Part shown: positions 1 to 10,000 of the stretch, piece after piece | Numbering within the stretch: position 1 is the first letter of the stretch | Layout: each line of letters opens with the position of its first letter | Assembly: GCA_017503075.1 (NCBI GenBank) | Contig: JAFVTU010000021.1 | Coordinates: forward strand, 1-64,000 | Direction: 5' to 3' | Length of the DNA: 64,000 nucleotides | Source of the DNA: Paludibacteraceae bacterium | GTDB taxonomy: Bacteria > Bacteroidota > Bacteroidia > Bacteroidales > Paludibacteraceae | Position numbers and translations under genes: made by a program | The notes under the pieces: model-generated | Databases searched by the model: none | Seen by the model: only the letters and a program-made list of their open reading frames with translations | What the model was told of the DNA's origin: nothing

Positions 1-1
1 T

Positions 2-355
2 TTAGGCAACATGTATGCTAATGGCCGTGGCGTTGCTAAAGACTACTACGAAGCTCTTAAATGGTATCGTTTATCAGCCGAGCAAGGGAATGCCGGTGGA
101 CAATGCGGTTTAGGCTATATGTATGACGGAGGCCGTGGCGTTGCTCAAGACTATTACGAAGCTGTCAAATGGTATCGTTTAGCAGCCGAGCAAGGGAATG
201 CAACTGCACAATTCAATTTAGGCTTAATGTATGAATATGGCCGTGGTGTTCCTCAAGACTATACCCAAGCTATGAGATGGTATAGACAAGCAGCTGATCA
301 AGGGGATAAACGTGCGATAGAAAATTATAATAACCTTAAGTCAAAGGGGTATTAA
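2..355 (+). CDS. Sel1-repeat (SLR/TPR-like) protein, 3' part
   Basis: The reading frame is open to the window edge and the first complete codon is in mid-repeat (L-G-N before the first Met), so the 5' part lies outside the window. Three Sel1-like repeats of 36 residues (108 bp) follow each other, each with an LGxMYxxGRGVxxDYxxAxxWYRxAAEQG pattern. The repeats starting at 2 and 110 are nearly identical in DNA, which suggests recent duplication. Sel1 repeats form alpha-solenoid scaffolds for protein-protein interaction; the specific role cannot be told from this fragment. The protein ends in a short Lys-rich tail and is followed by a hairpin terminator. Confidence 0.85.
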   Translation, partial: LGNMYANGRGVAKDYYEALKWYRLSAEQGNAGGQCGLGYMYDGGRGVAQDYYEAVKWYRLAAEQGNATAQFNLGLMYEYGRGVPQDYTQAMRWYRQAADQGDKRAIENYNNLKSKGY

Positions 356-391
356 TAGCGCACTATACATATCCGCAATGGTAAACCAAAC

Positions 392-427
392 AGCCACTCC
401 GTCATAAGACGAGGTGGCTTTTTTTTT
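392..427 (+). terminator. Rho-independent terminator after the Sel1 gene
   Basis: AGCCAC..CGTC pairs with GACG..GTGGCT around an ATAA loop and is followed by a run of nine T. It lies 37 bp after the stop codon. Confidence 0.85.
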
Positions 428-469
428 ATTCCACCTCATCACACTACCACATGCAATTATGTGTTGATT

Positions 470-500
470 GGACGCTTCGCTATTGGACGGCGTCACTAAT
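470..500 (+). repeat. Mini-hairpin spacer repeat (GGACGC type)
   Basis: Two short units, GGACGCTTCGCTATT and GGACGGCGTCACTAAT, lie side by side. Each holds a tiny inverted repeat (GCTTCGC; GACGGCGTC). The same GGACGC core with other stem sequences recurs at 13.8, 19.1, 19.5, 25.6, 26.3, 42.9 and 51.9 kb. Confidence 0.6.
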
Positions 501-586
501 ATGTCAATTTGGCAGAAGGAACTGACATGGGACTCATTGGCACGCGTTTTGATTATCCATTAGCAAAACACATCTACTATAACACT

Positions 587-2095
587 ATGGAAATTATTGC
601 CAATGGAATCAAATTTTATCTGATGGGCGGAAAGGCCTATGTGATGAACAACCACTATCACGGCGACGTGATTATCCCCAGTCATATTCCCGACAACAAT
701 GGAGGTGTCATACCTGTGGCAGGTATAGATATTCGTGCGTTCTGCAACTGCGCGGATCTCACTTCCGTGGTTCTGCCCGAAGGGTTGCAGTCCATAGCAG
801 CATTTGCCTTTATGGGATGTACTAGTCTGCGTAGCATCGTGATCCCCGACAGCGTGACGCATATCGATGCCTGTGCGTTTGAATACTGCAACCAACTGGA
901 GCGAGTAGTATTACCCAAAGGGCTGACCTACCTGCCCGAACGATGCTTCTGCTGCTGCGAAGCACTGAGTGATATAGTTCTGCCAGACACGTTGGAGCTT
1001 GTGGGCGAATATGCCCTACACCTCACGGCATGGATGAAGCAGCAACCAGAGGGGATTGTATATGCGGGTGATATACTATATGGTCATAGGTGGGACACCT
1101 ATAGTGAGCGTACATTGCAGGTCAAAGACGACACACGCGTGATTGGCGAAGGCGCCATGGAAGGCAACCAGACGCTCACGCATCTGATCCTGCCAAGCAG
1201 CGTGAGACAGATTGGGGCTAACGCCTTTAGAGAATGTAAGCACCTGAAGACAGTGGAACTGGCAGAAGGATTAGAAGTCATCGGGGAGAATGCCTTTGAG
1301 CATTGCGAAGATCTGGAGGCAGTGTATATACCTGCAAGCGTGAGGTATATCGGTGCGGAAGCGTTTGCGCACTGCAAGCGGTTACGCGAGATAGTAGTGG
1401 CCGCAGATAATCCATACTTGGACAGCCGAGGCGACTGCAATGCTGTAATTGATAGCAGGAAAAACAAGTTGATAGTAGGTTGCAGCACGACGGTGATACC
1501 CGATGATGTGGAGGTGATAGGCGATTATGCGATGGTAGGCGTATATGCCGCAGAGGAATGGGTGATACCGAGGAACATCAAATGTGTGGGCTACTACGCA
1601 TTTGCCGAGAACATGTCACTAAGGCGATTGGTAGTGCATGATAGGATGGAGCTGATTAGTGGCTGGGCATTTTTTAGTTGCGAGAATCTCCAAGAGATTG
1701 TGCTACCCGATAACTATATCGAATTTGGAGAGCAGGCCTTTGGCGACACCAACCTATCTGATAGTACAACCAGTGGCGCCGTCTGTGTGGGCAATCACTT
1801 GCATGCCTATTACGCGCAGGATGAAGGCGAAAAGGTGCAAGAATGCATCATTCCTGAAGGGATAGAGGCGATTGATGACAAGGCATTTGACTTCGAACCC
1901 AATGGATTGCGCATCTTCCTACCAAAGAGTCTGAGATATGTATCGAATGCCGCCTTCATACCCAGTGAAGCGGAATACGAGTTGATTGTGCCAGAGGGCG
2001 TAGGCGAAGATTATCCTTATTACGATATAGACAACCCTCAGTATGCACCTGACATCTACAGCAAATGGATGGACATATTGGATGATGAAGGTTGA
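587..2095 (+). CDS. BspA-like leucine-rich repeat (LRR_5) protein
   Basis: About 500 residues made almost wholly of LRR_5/BspA-type repeats of about 23 residues, with the pattern IxxxAFxxCxxLxxVxLPxxLxxI. This family is usually a surface or secreted adhesin, but no signal peptide or sorting domain is visible, so the location is uncertain. I chose the ATG at 587 because the protein then starts MEIIANGIKFYLMGG, parallel to the start of the following paralogue. An ATG at 527 with AGAAGGA 7 bp upstream and a TTG at 509 are in frame and would add 20 or 26 residues. The stop codon lies inside a 7-bp-period repeat that leads into the next gene. Confidence 0.85.
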   Translation: MEIIANGIKFYLMGGKAYVMNNHYHGDVIIPSHIPDNNGGVIPVAGIDIRAFCNCADLTSVVLPEGLQSIAAFAFMGCTSLRSIVIPDSVTHIDACAFEYCNQLERVVLPKGLTYLPERCFCCCEALSDIVLPDTLELVGEYALHLTAWMKQQPEGIVYAGDILYGHRWDTYSERTLQVKDDTRVIGEGAMEGNQTLTHLILPSSVRQIGANAFRECKHLKTVELAEGLEVIGENAFEHCEDLEAVYIPASVRYIGAEAFAHCKRLREIVVAADNPYLDSRGDCNAVIDSRKNKLIVGCSTTVIPDDVEVIGDYAMVGVYAAEEWVIPRNIKCVGYYAFAENMSLRRLVVHDRMELISGWAFFSCENLQEIVLPDNYIEFGEQAFGDTNLSDSTTSGAVCVGNHLHAYYAQDEGEKVQECIIPEGIEAIDDKAFDFEPNGLRIFLPKSLRYVSNAAFIPSEAEYELIVPEGVGEDYPYYDIDNPQYAPDIYSKWMDILDDEG

Positions 2096-2123
2096 AGGTG
2101 GAAAGTGTAAAGGCGAGAGTGGT
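2088..2123 (+). repeat. Heptad repeat array between the two BspA genes
   Basis: Five consecutive 7-bp units at 2088, 2095, 2102, 2109 and 2116 (AAGGTTG to AGAGTGG), then one T and the ATG of the next gene. The stop codon of the first BspA gene (2093-2095) is inside the first two units. The segment AAAGTGTAAAGGCGAGAGT is repeated exactly at 25605-25623 in front of rsmG. Confidence 0.8.
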
Positions 2124-3371
2124 ATGAACAGAATAGAAGTAGAAATAGAGAATATTCGCTACGCATTGGATAGCGAAACGAGCACGGCGACCGTGATTCG
2201 CTCGTATGAACACATCTACAAAGGCATCATTATATTGCCTGCCAGCGTTGCCCACGAAGGCAAGGATTATGCTGTAACCTGCATTGGCAAAGATGCGATG
2301 AGCTTTGATGATGAATATATGGACTATATCATAGAGCACGATCTGATGGGTCAGGAGATTGAGAGTCCAGAGATGGTGATTATCCCCGCATCCGTGAGAA
2401 GGATCGAGGAGAAAGCGTTCTTGCGCTGTATTAACCTGCAAGGTGTCACACTGCTTGGGATGCCTGAGTATGTGGCAGAAGATAGTTTTGATACCTGTAT
2501 TGATATGCAGACTATCCTAGTGCCACGCGGCATGAAGCAGCAAGCGCAGCAAATGATGCCACATCAGAGCGAGCTGATTACCGAATGCGTGGCAGAGATT
2601 AATGGGCTATATTACCACTTACACAGTGACACCATGACCGCCAAAGTGGTGGACAAGTATCCTGTAGCCGCAGCGGGAGATTGGTATAAGTTGCAGAATT
2701 ACACAGGTCGCATACAGTTGCCTTCGGAGGTGGAGTACGCGGGTAATAGCTATCGCGTGAGGGAGATAGGGCGATGTGCGTTTGCCTACTCTAGTATAGA
2801 GCACATTGATATGCCTGATAGCATAGAGGTGGTTGGCGATAGGGCATTTGACTCGTGTGAGAAACTAACGGAGATAATCTTCCCCGACTCAATACAAACC
2901 ATAGGGGAAGCGGTACTCAATGAGTGTGATAATCTGGTATCGGTAAGGTTGAGCAATAACCTAAAGCGACTGGAGAAATATTCCCTATATGGGTGTATCA
3001 ATTTGCGGAAGGTGGAGTTGGGTAACGGATTGCAATATATTGGCGAAGAGGTATTCCATAGCTGTGATGAACTGACGGAGATAGAGTTGCCAGCTAGCAT
3101 TGAGATGATGGCAGAAGAGGCATTTTCGTTTAGTGGACTAGAAGTGATTACCCTACCCGATGGCATACGCGAGGTGGATATGCGGGCATTTGCTGACTGC
3201 TTCTGCCTAGAGTGTATCACGCTAGGTAAGGGTGTGGAGCGCATTATCCCTTCGGAGCTGGAGTATAGCGACCATATGGTGCGTCTGCTGATACCACAGG
3301 AATGCGTGGAGGACTATTGTCAAAAGGGTTTGGATTCGATGCGTGAGTATGTGGAGATAGAGGCGATATAA
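2124..3371 (+). CDS. BspA-like leucine-rich repeat (LRR_5) protein
   Basis: A 415-residue paralogue of the gene upstream, with the same LRR_5 repeats (for example IGRCAFAYSSIEHIDMPDSI and VGDRAFDSCEKLTEIIFPD). The first ~50 residues form a short beta-rich lead-in (MNRIEVEIENIRYALDSE). No signal peptide is seen. The ATG at 2124 is preferred because an earlier in-frame Met at 2043 would overlap the upstream gene by 53 bp. The two genes are 28 bp apart, almost all of it a heptad repeat array, and are probably co-transcribed. They may be a recent tandem duplication that has since diverged. Confidence 0.85.
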   Translation: MNRIEVEIENIRYALDSETSTATVIRSYEHIYKGIIILPASVAHEGKDYAVTCIGKDAMSFDDEYMDYIIEHDLMGQEIESPEMVIIPASVRRIEEKAFLRCINLQGVTLLGMPEYVAEDSFDTCIDMQTILVPRGMKQQAQQMMPHQSELITECVAEINGLYYHLHSDTMTAKVVDKYPVAAAGDWYKLQNYTGRIQLPSEVEYAGNSYRVREIGRCAFAYSSIEHIDMPDSIEVVGDRAFDSCEKLTEIIFPDSIQTIGEAVLNECDNLVSVRLSNNLKRLEKYSLYGCINLRKVELGNGLQYIGEEVFHSCDELTEIELPASIEMMAEEAFSFSGLEVITLPDGIREVDMRAFADCFCLECITLGKGVERIIPSELEYSDHMVRLLIPQECVEDYCQKGLDSMREYVEIEAI

Positions 3372-3377
3372 AAATAC

Positions 3378-3412
3378 AATCACCGCTATAGAGCAAACTT
3401 ATAGCGGTGATT
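3378..3412. terminator. Bidirectional terminator between convergent genes
   Basis: A perfect 13-bp inverted repeat, AATCACCGCTATA / TATAGCGGTGATT, with a 9-nt loop. It lies between a plus gene ending at 3371 and a minus gene ending at 3444. The T-rich tail (GTATTTTTA) is on the minus-strand side, so it should stop the amidase transcript best. Confidence 0.8.
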
Positions 3413-3443
3413 GAAGACAATTAGTAGTAGAACTCTCAGCAGA

Positions 3444-6107
3444 TTATTTCAAGAGGTACTTATGACCATCTTGGATCACGATACCGCGGTATGTAATATC
3501 CACACGGCGACCTAGTATATCGTACATAGGAGCATAGATATCCAAGGTTGGACGCTCAATAGTGTCAACACTAGTAGGAGTGGATTGCCAAATAGCGTAC
3601 ACCGTACCATCGTATCCTACAGGCAATACGGTGAGAGGAGAACCTAAAGCGTTGGCATTGTCGTACCAACCGAGGAAAGTATCACCGTCCTTCACTGGAG
3701 TTGGGATAGTATATGGAGAACCCACAATCTTGCTTGGTAATTGTACCTCCACGAGTTCTATGCTAGAGCTACCACCACCATGAGCCTCTTGGTACTTAGG
3801 TCCCCATTTCTCAGGTTTACCAGCTTCGGAGAAGTCAGCAGTAACAGGGTATTCGGTGTGTTGTGTACAGTTGAAGAATGCCCACAAGTTCCAACGCCAC
3901 AATGCCTCAGAGCCCATCTCTTTGCCTTGTCCGATGACTACAGCATAGATATAGTGGCCTAACCATGCATACTCTGATTCTTGGTCGAGCAAGATTTTTA
4001 CCTCTGGGTCAAACCCAGTTGGCCAGAAAGAGGTGAGAGACTCCATGCTTTGAGGATAGCGACCTGCCTCTGGGTAATATTCGTTGAAGTAGTTCATGAA
4101 GTCTTCCCAAAGTTCTTCGTTGGTAGGCACATCGATGATGGTGACCTCTTGCATGACTTTGCCACCATTGAGCTCCCATGTCACTTTGGCTTCGCGCCAT
4201 ACTGCATATACAACACCTTTGTATCCGACAGGCAATACGGTGAGGGCAGTGCCAGTACCATTAGGGTTCTCATACCAACCTAGGAAGATAAATCCCTCTT
4301 TGACAGGAGTTGGGAGGGTGTATGGTGAGCCAGTAATCTCCTTAGGCAAGGTGCCAGCTACAGTACCACCACCGAGTACCCACTTGACATCCACATTGGC
4401 TTCTGTCCAGATAGCATAGAGCGTACCCTTCCAGCCAGCAGGGATGGTGGTGTATTTGCTGCCAGTACCATTAGGATTATCATACCAACCTACGAAGTCG
4501 TATCCCTCCTTGATAGGTGTAGGCAACGTGTAGGTAGATGTTACAATAGTTGGCAACTCCGCACTAGAGCCAGTAGCGATCTGGTAAGCAGGTCCCCATG
4601 CCTCTGGTTTGCCTGCGGTGGTAAAGTCTGTACCCGCTGCACCGTGTTGCCCCTCCGCTGCATTGAAGAAGGCATGTACAGCCCAACGCCATGCACCTTC
4701 GTTGGAATTCGCCATATCGGTAGATAGTGCTACACCTTGAGATGAAGCCACAGACAAGATATAATCGCCCAACCACTTGTAGGTAGATGAAGCATCGGTC
4801 ATAATCTTTTGCATGTACGCATTTGCAAAAGTGGAAACTTTGTCAATCGCTTGCTCTGCGCGGTTGAGACCATAGAAACTATTGTAGTAAGGCATGAATT
4901 CTGCCCAGAGTTGCTCATTGGTAGGCACATAACCACCAGGAACGATACCGCCATTGAGTTCCCATCTGATATCAGGTTCTACGCCGCCAATAGGAGGCTC
5001 GGTACCTTGACCAGGTTTGAGGAAGATCTCTGGATAGACGGTTCGGTCGGCATAGACAGTGACGGTGCCTTTGTAGTCTTGGTAACCCTTGGCATGTACA
5101 GATATGGTGTAGGTACCTGGTTGGAGGTTCTCGAACATAAAGACGCCGTTGTAGTTGTTGTCGGTGGTATAGTAGTCTTGGTTCTTAAGCATGCGATCTA
5201 CGTAAGGATAGCAGTTGCACTTGATGAGCTGACCTTGTGCATTGCGCAAGAGTACCTTGGCGCCGTTGATAGGTTTAAACTCATCATATCGACCTGGCAT
5301 AGGAACATAGTATGCGTGTGAGAACATCTCCTCCAAGCTACGCACATAACCTAAGATATAACCAACGCTTTCGCCTGCATAACCATAATAATCCTTAATA
5401 CCGCGGAAATAGCGTATACCCTCTTGGCGGCACCAGTCAGGGTTGAGCGCACGGTGGCGCGCTGGGCTATAGGTATGGAAGTAACCTTCGGTGAGGTAGC
5501 CATGGACACTATGGTTCAAGGCGCCTAGGGTGTAGCCATAGAAATCGGATGAGCCACGGATGTTAGGATTAGAAGGAGAGTAGTAGGTAGTTGGCTCTGG
5601 ACCATCCTCGTCGTCGAAGATCTCGTAAAGACGCATGATAGAACTGTATGCCATATCCTCGCTCGCCCAGTTGCTAGGTTCGCCGTCGTAGCCCTTGTAG
5701 ATATAGAGTGGATAGTTGGCAAAACTACCATCCTCGCCAGTAGGACCAGCATTGGAGTGGATAGAGATGAAGTGGCTTGCACCCCAATATTCCGCTTCCC
5801 ATCCGAGGTCAAGCAATGGTTTGTCGATAGACTCGTCGCCCCATACATATGGATATGGACCATTCTCGGTACGAGACATGAGGGTGGAGAATCCCGCAGC
5901 GAGGAGTTTTTCGTTGAGTGCGAAGCCCTTCCAGAGGTTGGTATTGGATTCCCAGAAACCGAGGGTATCCCCCACGGCATACATTATGGTAGCCATATTG
6001 CGGCTCTCGGATCCCCAGTCGCCGTGACCAGGGTTGATATATACGCGTTGCGCTTGAGCAAAGAATATCATACCCAAAGCACAGATTGCTAGTAAAATGC
6101 GTTTCAT
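3444..6107 (-). CDS. Secreted N-acetylmuramoyl-L-alanine amidase with InlB-type repeats
   Basis: 887 residues. A Sec signal peptide (about residues 1-20, ending AQAQ) is followed by an Amidase_3-like zinc amidase domain with candidate metal and catalytic residues H28 (NPGHGD), E53, H117 (SIHSNAG) and E207 (TEGYF). A carboxypeptidase-regulatory beta-sandwich follows (about 275-365; GVFMFENLQPGTYTISVHAKGY). The rest holds Listeria-Bacteroides (Flg_new/InlB B) repeats of the type WELNGG...PTPxKEGxxFxGWYxNPNG...GTVYAIW. The C-terminus (MYDILGRRVD...GIVIQDGHKYLLK) looks like a Bacteroidota C-terminal secretion signature. The protein probably cleaves cell-wall peptide stems outside the cell. It is the last gene of a three-gene minus cluster and paralogous to the gene at 7061. 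Confidence 0.85.
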   Translation of the reverse strand: MKRILLAICALGMIFFAQAQRVYINPGHGDWGSESRNMATIMYAVGDTLGFWESNTNLWKGFALNEKLLAAGFSTLMSRTENGPYPYVWGDESIDKPLLDLGWEAEYWGASHFISIHSNAGPTGEDGSFANYPLYIYKGYDGEPSNWASEDMAYSSIMRLYEIFDDEDGPEPTTYYSPSNPNIRGSSDFYGYTLGALNHSVHGYLTEGYFHTYSPARHRALNPDWCRQEGIRYFRGIKDYYGYAGESVGYILGYVRSLEEMFSHAYYVPMPGRYDEFKPINGAKVLLRNAQGQLIKCNCYPYVDRMLKNQDYYTTDNNYNGVFMFENLQPGTYTISVHAKGYQDYKGTVTVYADRTVYPEIFLKPGQGTEPPIGGVEPDIRWELNGGIVPGGYVPTNEQLWAEFMPYYNSFYGLNRAEQAIDKVSTFANAYMQKIMTDASSTYKWLGDYILSVASSQGVALSTDMANSNEGAWRWAVHAFFNAAEGQHGAAGTDFTTAGKPEAWGPAYQIATGSSAELPTIVTSTYTLPTPIKEGYDFVGWYDNPNGTGSKYTTIPAGWKGTLYAIWTEANVDVKWVLGGGTVAGTLPKEITGSPYTLPTPVKEGFIFLGWYENPNGTGTALTVLPVGYKGVVYAVWREAKVTWELNGGKVMQEVTIIDVPTNEELWEDFMNYFNEYYPEAGRYPQSMESLTSFWPTGFDPEVKILLDQESEYAWLGHYIYAVVIGQGKEMGSEALWRWNLWAFFNCTQHTEYPVTADFSEAGKPEKWGPKYQEAHGGGSSSIELVEVQLPSKIVGSPYTIPTPVKDGDTFLGWYDNANALGSPLTVLPVGYDGTVYAIWQSTPTSVDTIERPTLDIYAPMYDILGRRVDITYRGIVIQDGHKYLLK

Positions 6108-6116
6108 AGTAGTGTA

Positions 6117-6956
6117 TTATTTTACGGTCATCAAGAATAGTTCACCCTTGGTATTGGTGTATGCAATTTTTCCTTTTGCTACGTGTGGGAAGATAGCCAT
6201 TTGGTCTTTAGTAACAAGCACTTGGTTCTTGCCATCCAAGGTGTAGGCCACGATACCCGAAGCGGTCACTTGCTCGCCATTGTCGTCGTAGTCCATCGCA
6301 ACAATGGTGTTGTTGTCGTACCATTGTGGTGCATGGCAGCGAGATGCCACAAAGCGAACATTATTGCCATCGATATCGCAGATATAGCATCCCCTGCCTG
6401 ATACGCGGTAGATGATGTGCTGGTTATCTGGCGAAATTTTTGCATCGATATAACGCTCGTTGGCGCCGTTAGGAGTGAGCACGATATGTTTGCCATTGCG
6501 CACCAATACAATATGGAGATCGGTATTGATGGTTACATCGAGTTGAGCCGACTTATTAATCAATTCGGTCATGCCCGTTTGTGCTTTGGCTTGCATGGTG
6601 CGTTGGTTAGAGGTCATGCTGTGCTGGTAGATGTTGCTACGGGTGATTTTGTCCTTACCCATAGTTTTCTCGCGATAGACAATATCCTTGCCGTCTCGGC
6701 TGATTTTCACAGCCCAACCAGCACCTACGCCTTCGCTGATTACTTTGCGAGCTTGTGTCGCTAAATCATAGCGAATCAGCCCCTTGTCATAACTGTCAGT
6801 CAGCAGGATATAATCGCCTACAGGGCTGAATCCTGCCACTTTCCACATCTTACCTGCCTCGGTAGGTAGTTGTTGCGTAGATACTACTTCGAGTATCTGT
6901 GCACTAGCTAGCATAGATAATGCACATGCTGCTAAGAATAAGAATGTTTTTTTCAT
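6117..6956 (-). CDS. Exported WD40-like (PD40/TolB-type) beta-propeller protein
   Basis: 279 residues with a signal peptide (MKKTFLFLAACALSMLASAQ). Repeats such as GFSPVGDYILLTDS, ISRDGKDIVYREK and ISPDNQHIIYRVSG are typical PD40 blades, found in TolB-like propellers and the N-terminal halves of S9 peptidases. No catalytic domain is attached, so it is probably a binding or scaffold protein in the periplasm or outer membrane. It lies 9 bp upstream of the first amidase gene on the same strand and just downstream of the second, so the three are likely co-expressed. Confidence 0.75.
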   Translation of the reverse strand: MKKTFLFLAACALSMLASAQILEVVSTQQLPTEAGKMWKVAGFSPVGDYILLTDSYDKGLIRYDLATQARKVISEGVGAGWAVKISRDGKDIVYREKTMGKDKITRSNIYQHSMTSNQRTMQAKAQTGMTELINKSAQLDVTINTDLHIVLVRNGKHIVLTPNGANERYIDAKISPDNQHIIYRVSGRGCYICDIDGNNVRFVASRCHAPQWYDNNTIVAMDYDDNGEQVTASGIVAYTLDGKNQVLVTKDQMAIFPHVAKGKIAYTNTKGELFLMTVK

Positions 6957-6992
6957 TGTGTTATTGATTTTTGATTTGTTTGTTCTGTATTC

Positions 6993-7034
6993 AGTGTAGA
7001 GTGTAGGGTGTAAAGTGTAAAGTGTAAAGGCTGG
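6993..7034. repeat. Heptad repeat array (AGTGTAA type)
   Basis: Six units in exact 7-bp phase at 6993, 7000, 7007, 7014, 7021 and 7028 (AGTGTAG, GGTGTAA, AGTGTAA, AGGCTGG). It fills most of the 104-bp spacer between two minus-strand genes. Confidence 0.85.
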
Positions 7035-7060
7035 GATAACTATAACCTATACCCTATATA

Positions 7061-10000
7061 TTATCGCACGCGTGCGCCCATAAGGTTGTATTTCACGCCA
7101 TCGCGGATGATGAGGATAACACCGTTCTCAAGCACTTTGGTTACGGTAGGTTGATAGTCGTCAATATGGATATAGTCGTCGCTGGATGGTGCACCCTTCA
7201 CGATGGCTATCTCTGCACGCTTAGGCATGTTTTGTGGGTTGTCTATCACGAAGTATCCACGGTTGCCCTGCATAGTTCCGCCCGTGCTGCTAGCCAGTCG
7301 GTTGTTCGCCACGAGCATGAGCATGTTTGGGTCCGGCAATTCGGTAGGATTCATTACACCTTGGAAGGTGATGTCGCCCTTCGTTACTGCTTGAGCCTCT
7401 ACACTATTGCCCATCACAACATTGTAGAATAGCATAGGGTCTTTGATGGTCTGCTGAGGTTTGATCAGGTATGGTACACCTGCTTGCATGGATGTTACTT
7501 GTGAGAACTTAAGTTTGAGGATATCCTCGCCACCTACAGTCTGGATCTCTGTTCCCACAAATTCTACCACTGTAGCATTTTTATATGGGTGATCCTCAGA
7601 TAAATTGTTGAGATCTATACCAAATGGCAGGCAGATGGTGTTGTACATACCTGATTGCAACTTGCGGTAGAGTTTTACGGTTTGGTATGTCATGTCAGCT
7701 TTTGCCACGGATGCACATTGCTCATCCTCTACAAGACTAGGCACAAATTGACTCTCGCGTGCTGGTACATCTACCTTGTTCACTGCCTTTGGCAAGGTGA
7801 AGATAGCTACCTGGTGTTTGTCAGAAGCATCGTTGTAGGTCTCTCCAAGAGTAGCCACTAGGTTGCCTGCATAGTCGAAGTTGAGGGTGGTGATGGTAGG
7901 ACGATCATAACTATCATTCGAAGTGAAATCAAATATCTGATGAATTTGTTTGTTTGTTAGGTTAGGCACATCACCTGTCCACTCTATATCAAACTGCAGG
8001 AGATCTCCATATCTATCCACCATTACTAGGATAGTCTCATCTTGGTTAACAGCCAAAGCTGCGCCCCATGAACCAGAAATAAAGTCAGGATCTTCAAAAT
8101 AGGTTACAGTACCATCTTTAGAATAGAAACTGAGTGATGGGTCTAATGAGACATTCTCAATACGCAAGTTGCACACCCATGTGCCATGGCTAGTTCCTAC
8201 AATAGCATAGTCTGTCAGGCTTCCTTGATAATTATTAGCAAATGCTTTGTACGCTAACGCTGTATTATTATATGTATGGTTCAATTCGCCATTCTTCATA
8301 AGATTGTACTCAAAGAAACCAAGTGCTTTTCCCGCATCATTCGCAGCATCAGGGTGCGTGTTGTGGATTAGATATAGTTTAGCCTCTCCGGTTTCAGTCC
8401 AGTAGATATGTGCACCTGTTGAACCGCTACCTACAACTTGACCATTATTCCACCACTCGCCATATGCGTAGGTGCAACCGTCGAAGAAGTTGTTGATTTG
8501 TTTGGTATGTGGATCCATAACGAACACACCGCCGTAGGATGGTCCGTTGTCGGTGAGATATACTTTGCCGTCTGGTGCTACCGTAGGACGGAAGATGACC
8601 TCAAAGCCGCCATCGCCTTGTGCAGGAGCATGATGTGGTTGTCCATCTCCACGAGGAGGTTCTTGCTTACCGCCTTGAGGTTGTCCGCCATTAGGTTGTC
8701 CACCTTGAGGTTGACCACCGCCACCTTGAGGAGGTTGCTGACCGTCATTGGGTTTAGGCCCTACTGGACGAGGACGATGAGGGCGATGGCCCTGTTGCGC
8801 ATCTTTTTCGCCATCGCGTGCATAGGCTAGTTCGGGCACTAGTCGCCAAATCTCACCATCAGTAGTGGTGTTATAGCCGTGTGTTTTCTGATTTGCCACC
8901 CAGATGCTGCCAAAGAAATCCGATTCTGGATTATTGTCGATGGTAGCGTATGCGGTGTTGAAAGTACTAGAGCGGAAAATCTCGGCAAACAAAGTGCTTG
9001 GGCGTGTCTCCAATTCTACATCCCAGTAGATGTCTTTTCCTAACTCGAGTCCCAGTGCATGGAGACTCTCTGCTTGTATAAAAATAGTGTTTTTGCCTTG
9101 ACGCAAGTTGCTGAGCAAATATTCAGCAGTGGCTTGTCCCTCTGCGTTGTAGAAGATCAGTTTGCCAGAAGCAGGTTGGGTGTTGGCATAGAAAGAGAAG
9201 TCAAATGCCATTGCTCCGGGTTTGTACTTGCAATTGAGGTCGTATGCCACGATACAAGGCACTGGACCTACCCAGATAGCATATACCGTACCCTCATAGC
9301 TTTCAGGCAACTCGGTGATAGGATCACCCATACCATGAGGATTGTCGTACCAACCTTGGAAAGTAGCACCCTCTTTTTCTGGAGTTGGGATGGTGTAGTC
9401 GCTGGTTATTTGGTTAGGTAGGGTCACCTTTTGACGAATCTCTTCGGTTGCACTATTTTTCCAATTATCGTACTTACCTGATTCAGTGAAATCAACAGTG
9501 ACATTCGCAGAGCAATGATGACAATAAAAATTGTAAGTTGTGCTATTAAGGAAAGCATTTAGCATATTTCCCCACCATATATATTCGTTTCCAGATCCTG
9601 GGTTTACATGAGGATTAGCCTTATTCCAAAGATAATCTCCGAGCCATTTGTATTCGTCAGTCGTCAACAAAGTGTGGAAGTTAACTTTTTGGATGTCATC
9701 ATAAATATAATCATCAATAACATTCCATGCGTCTGCTACTGATACTAGTTCGGCTCTGCCTAATTTAGTCCTTTGGAAATCTTCCCAGAGCAATTTATTT
9801 TCGGAGACATGTCCGCCATTGAGTTCCCATTTGACAGAAGTAGTTCGCCAAATTGCATAGACAGTGCCTTTGTAGCCAACAGGCAAAGTGGTGAGGGCTG
9901 TGCCTTGTCCCTCTGCGTTGTTATACCAACCTTGGAAGGCATAGCCTGCTTTGTAAGGAATAGGTAATCTATATTCTTCTGTGATGGTTGATGGCAAAGT

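Noticed and set aside
1099-1488. Minus-strand open frames inside the LRR genes
   Set aside because: They mirror repeat-rich plus-strand genes, have no promoter and no family resemblance; taken as shadow frames.
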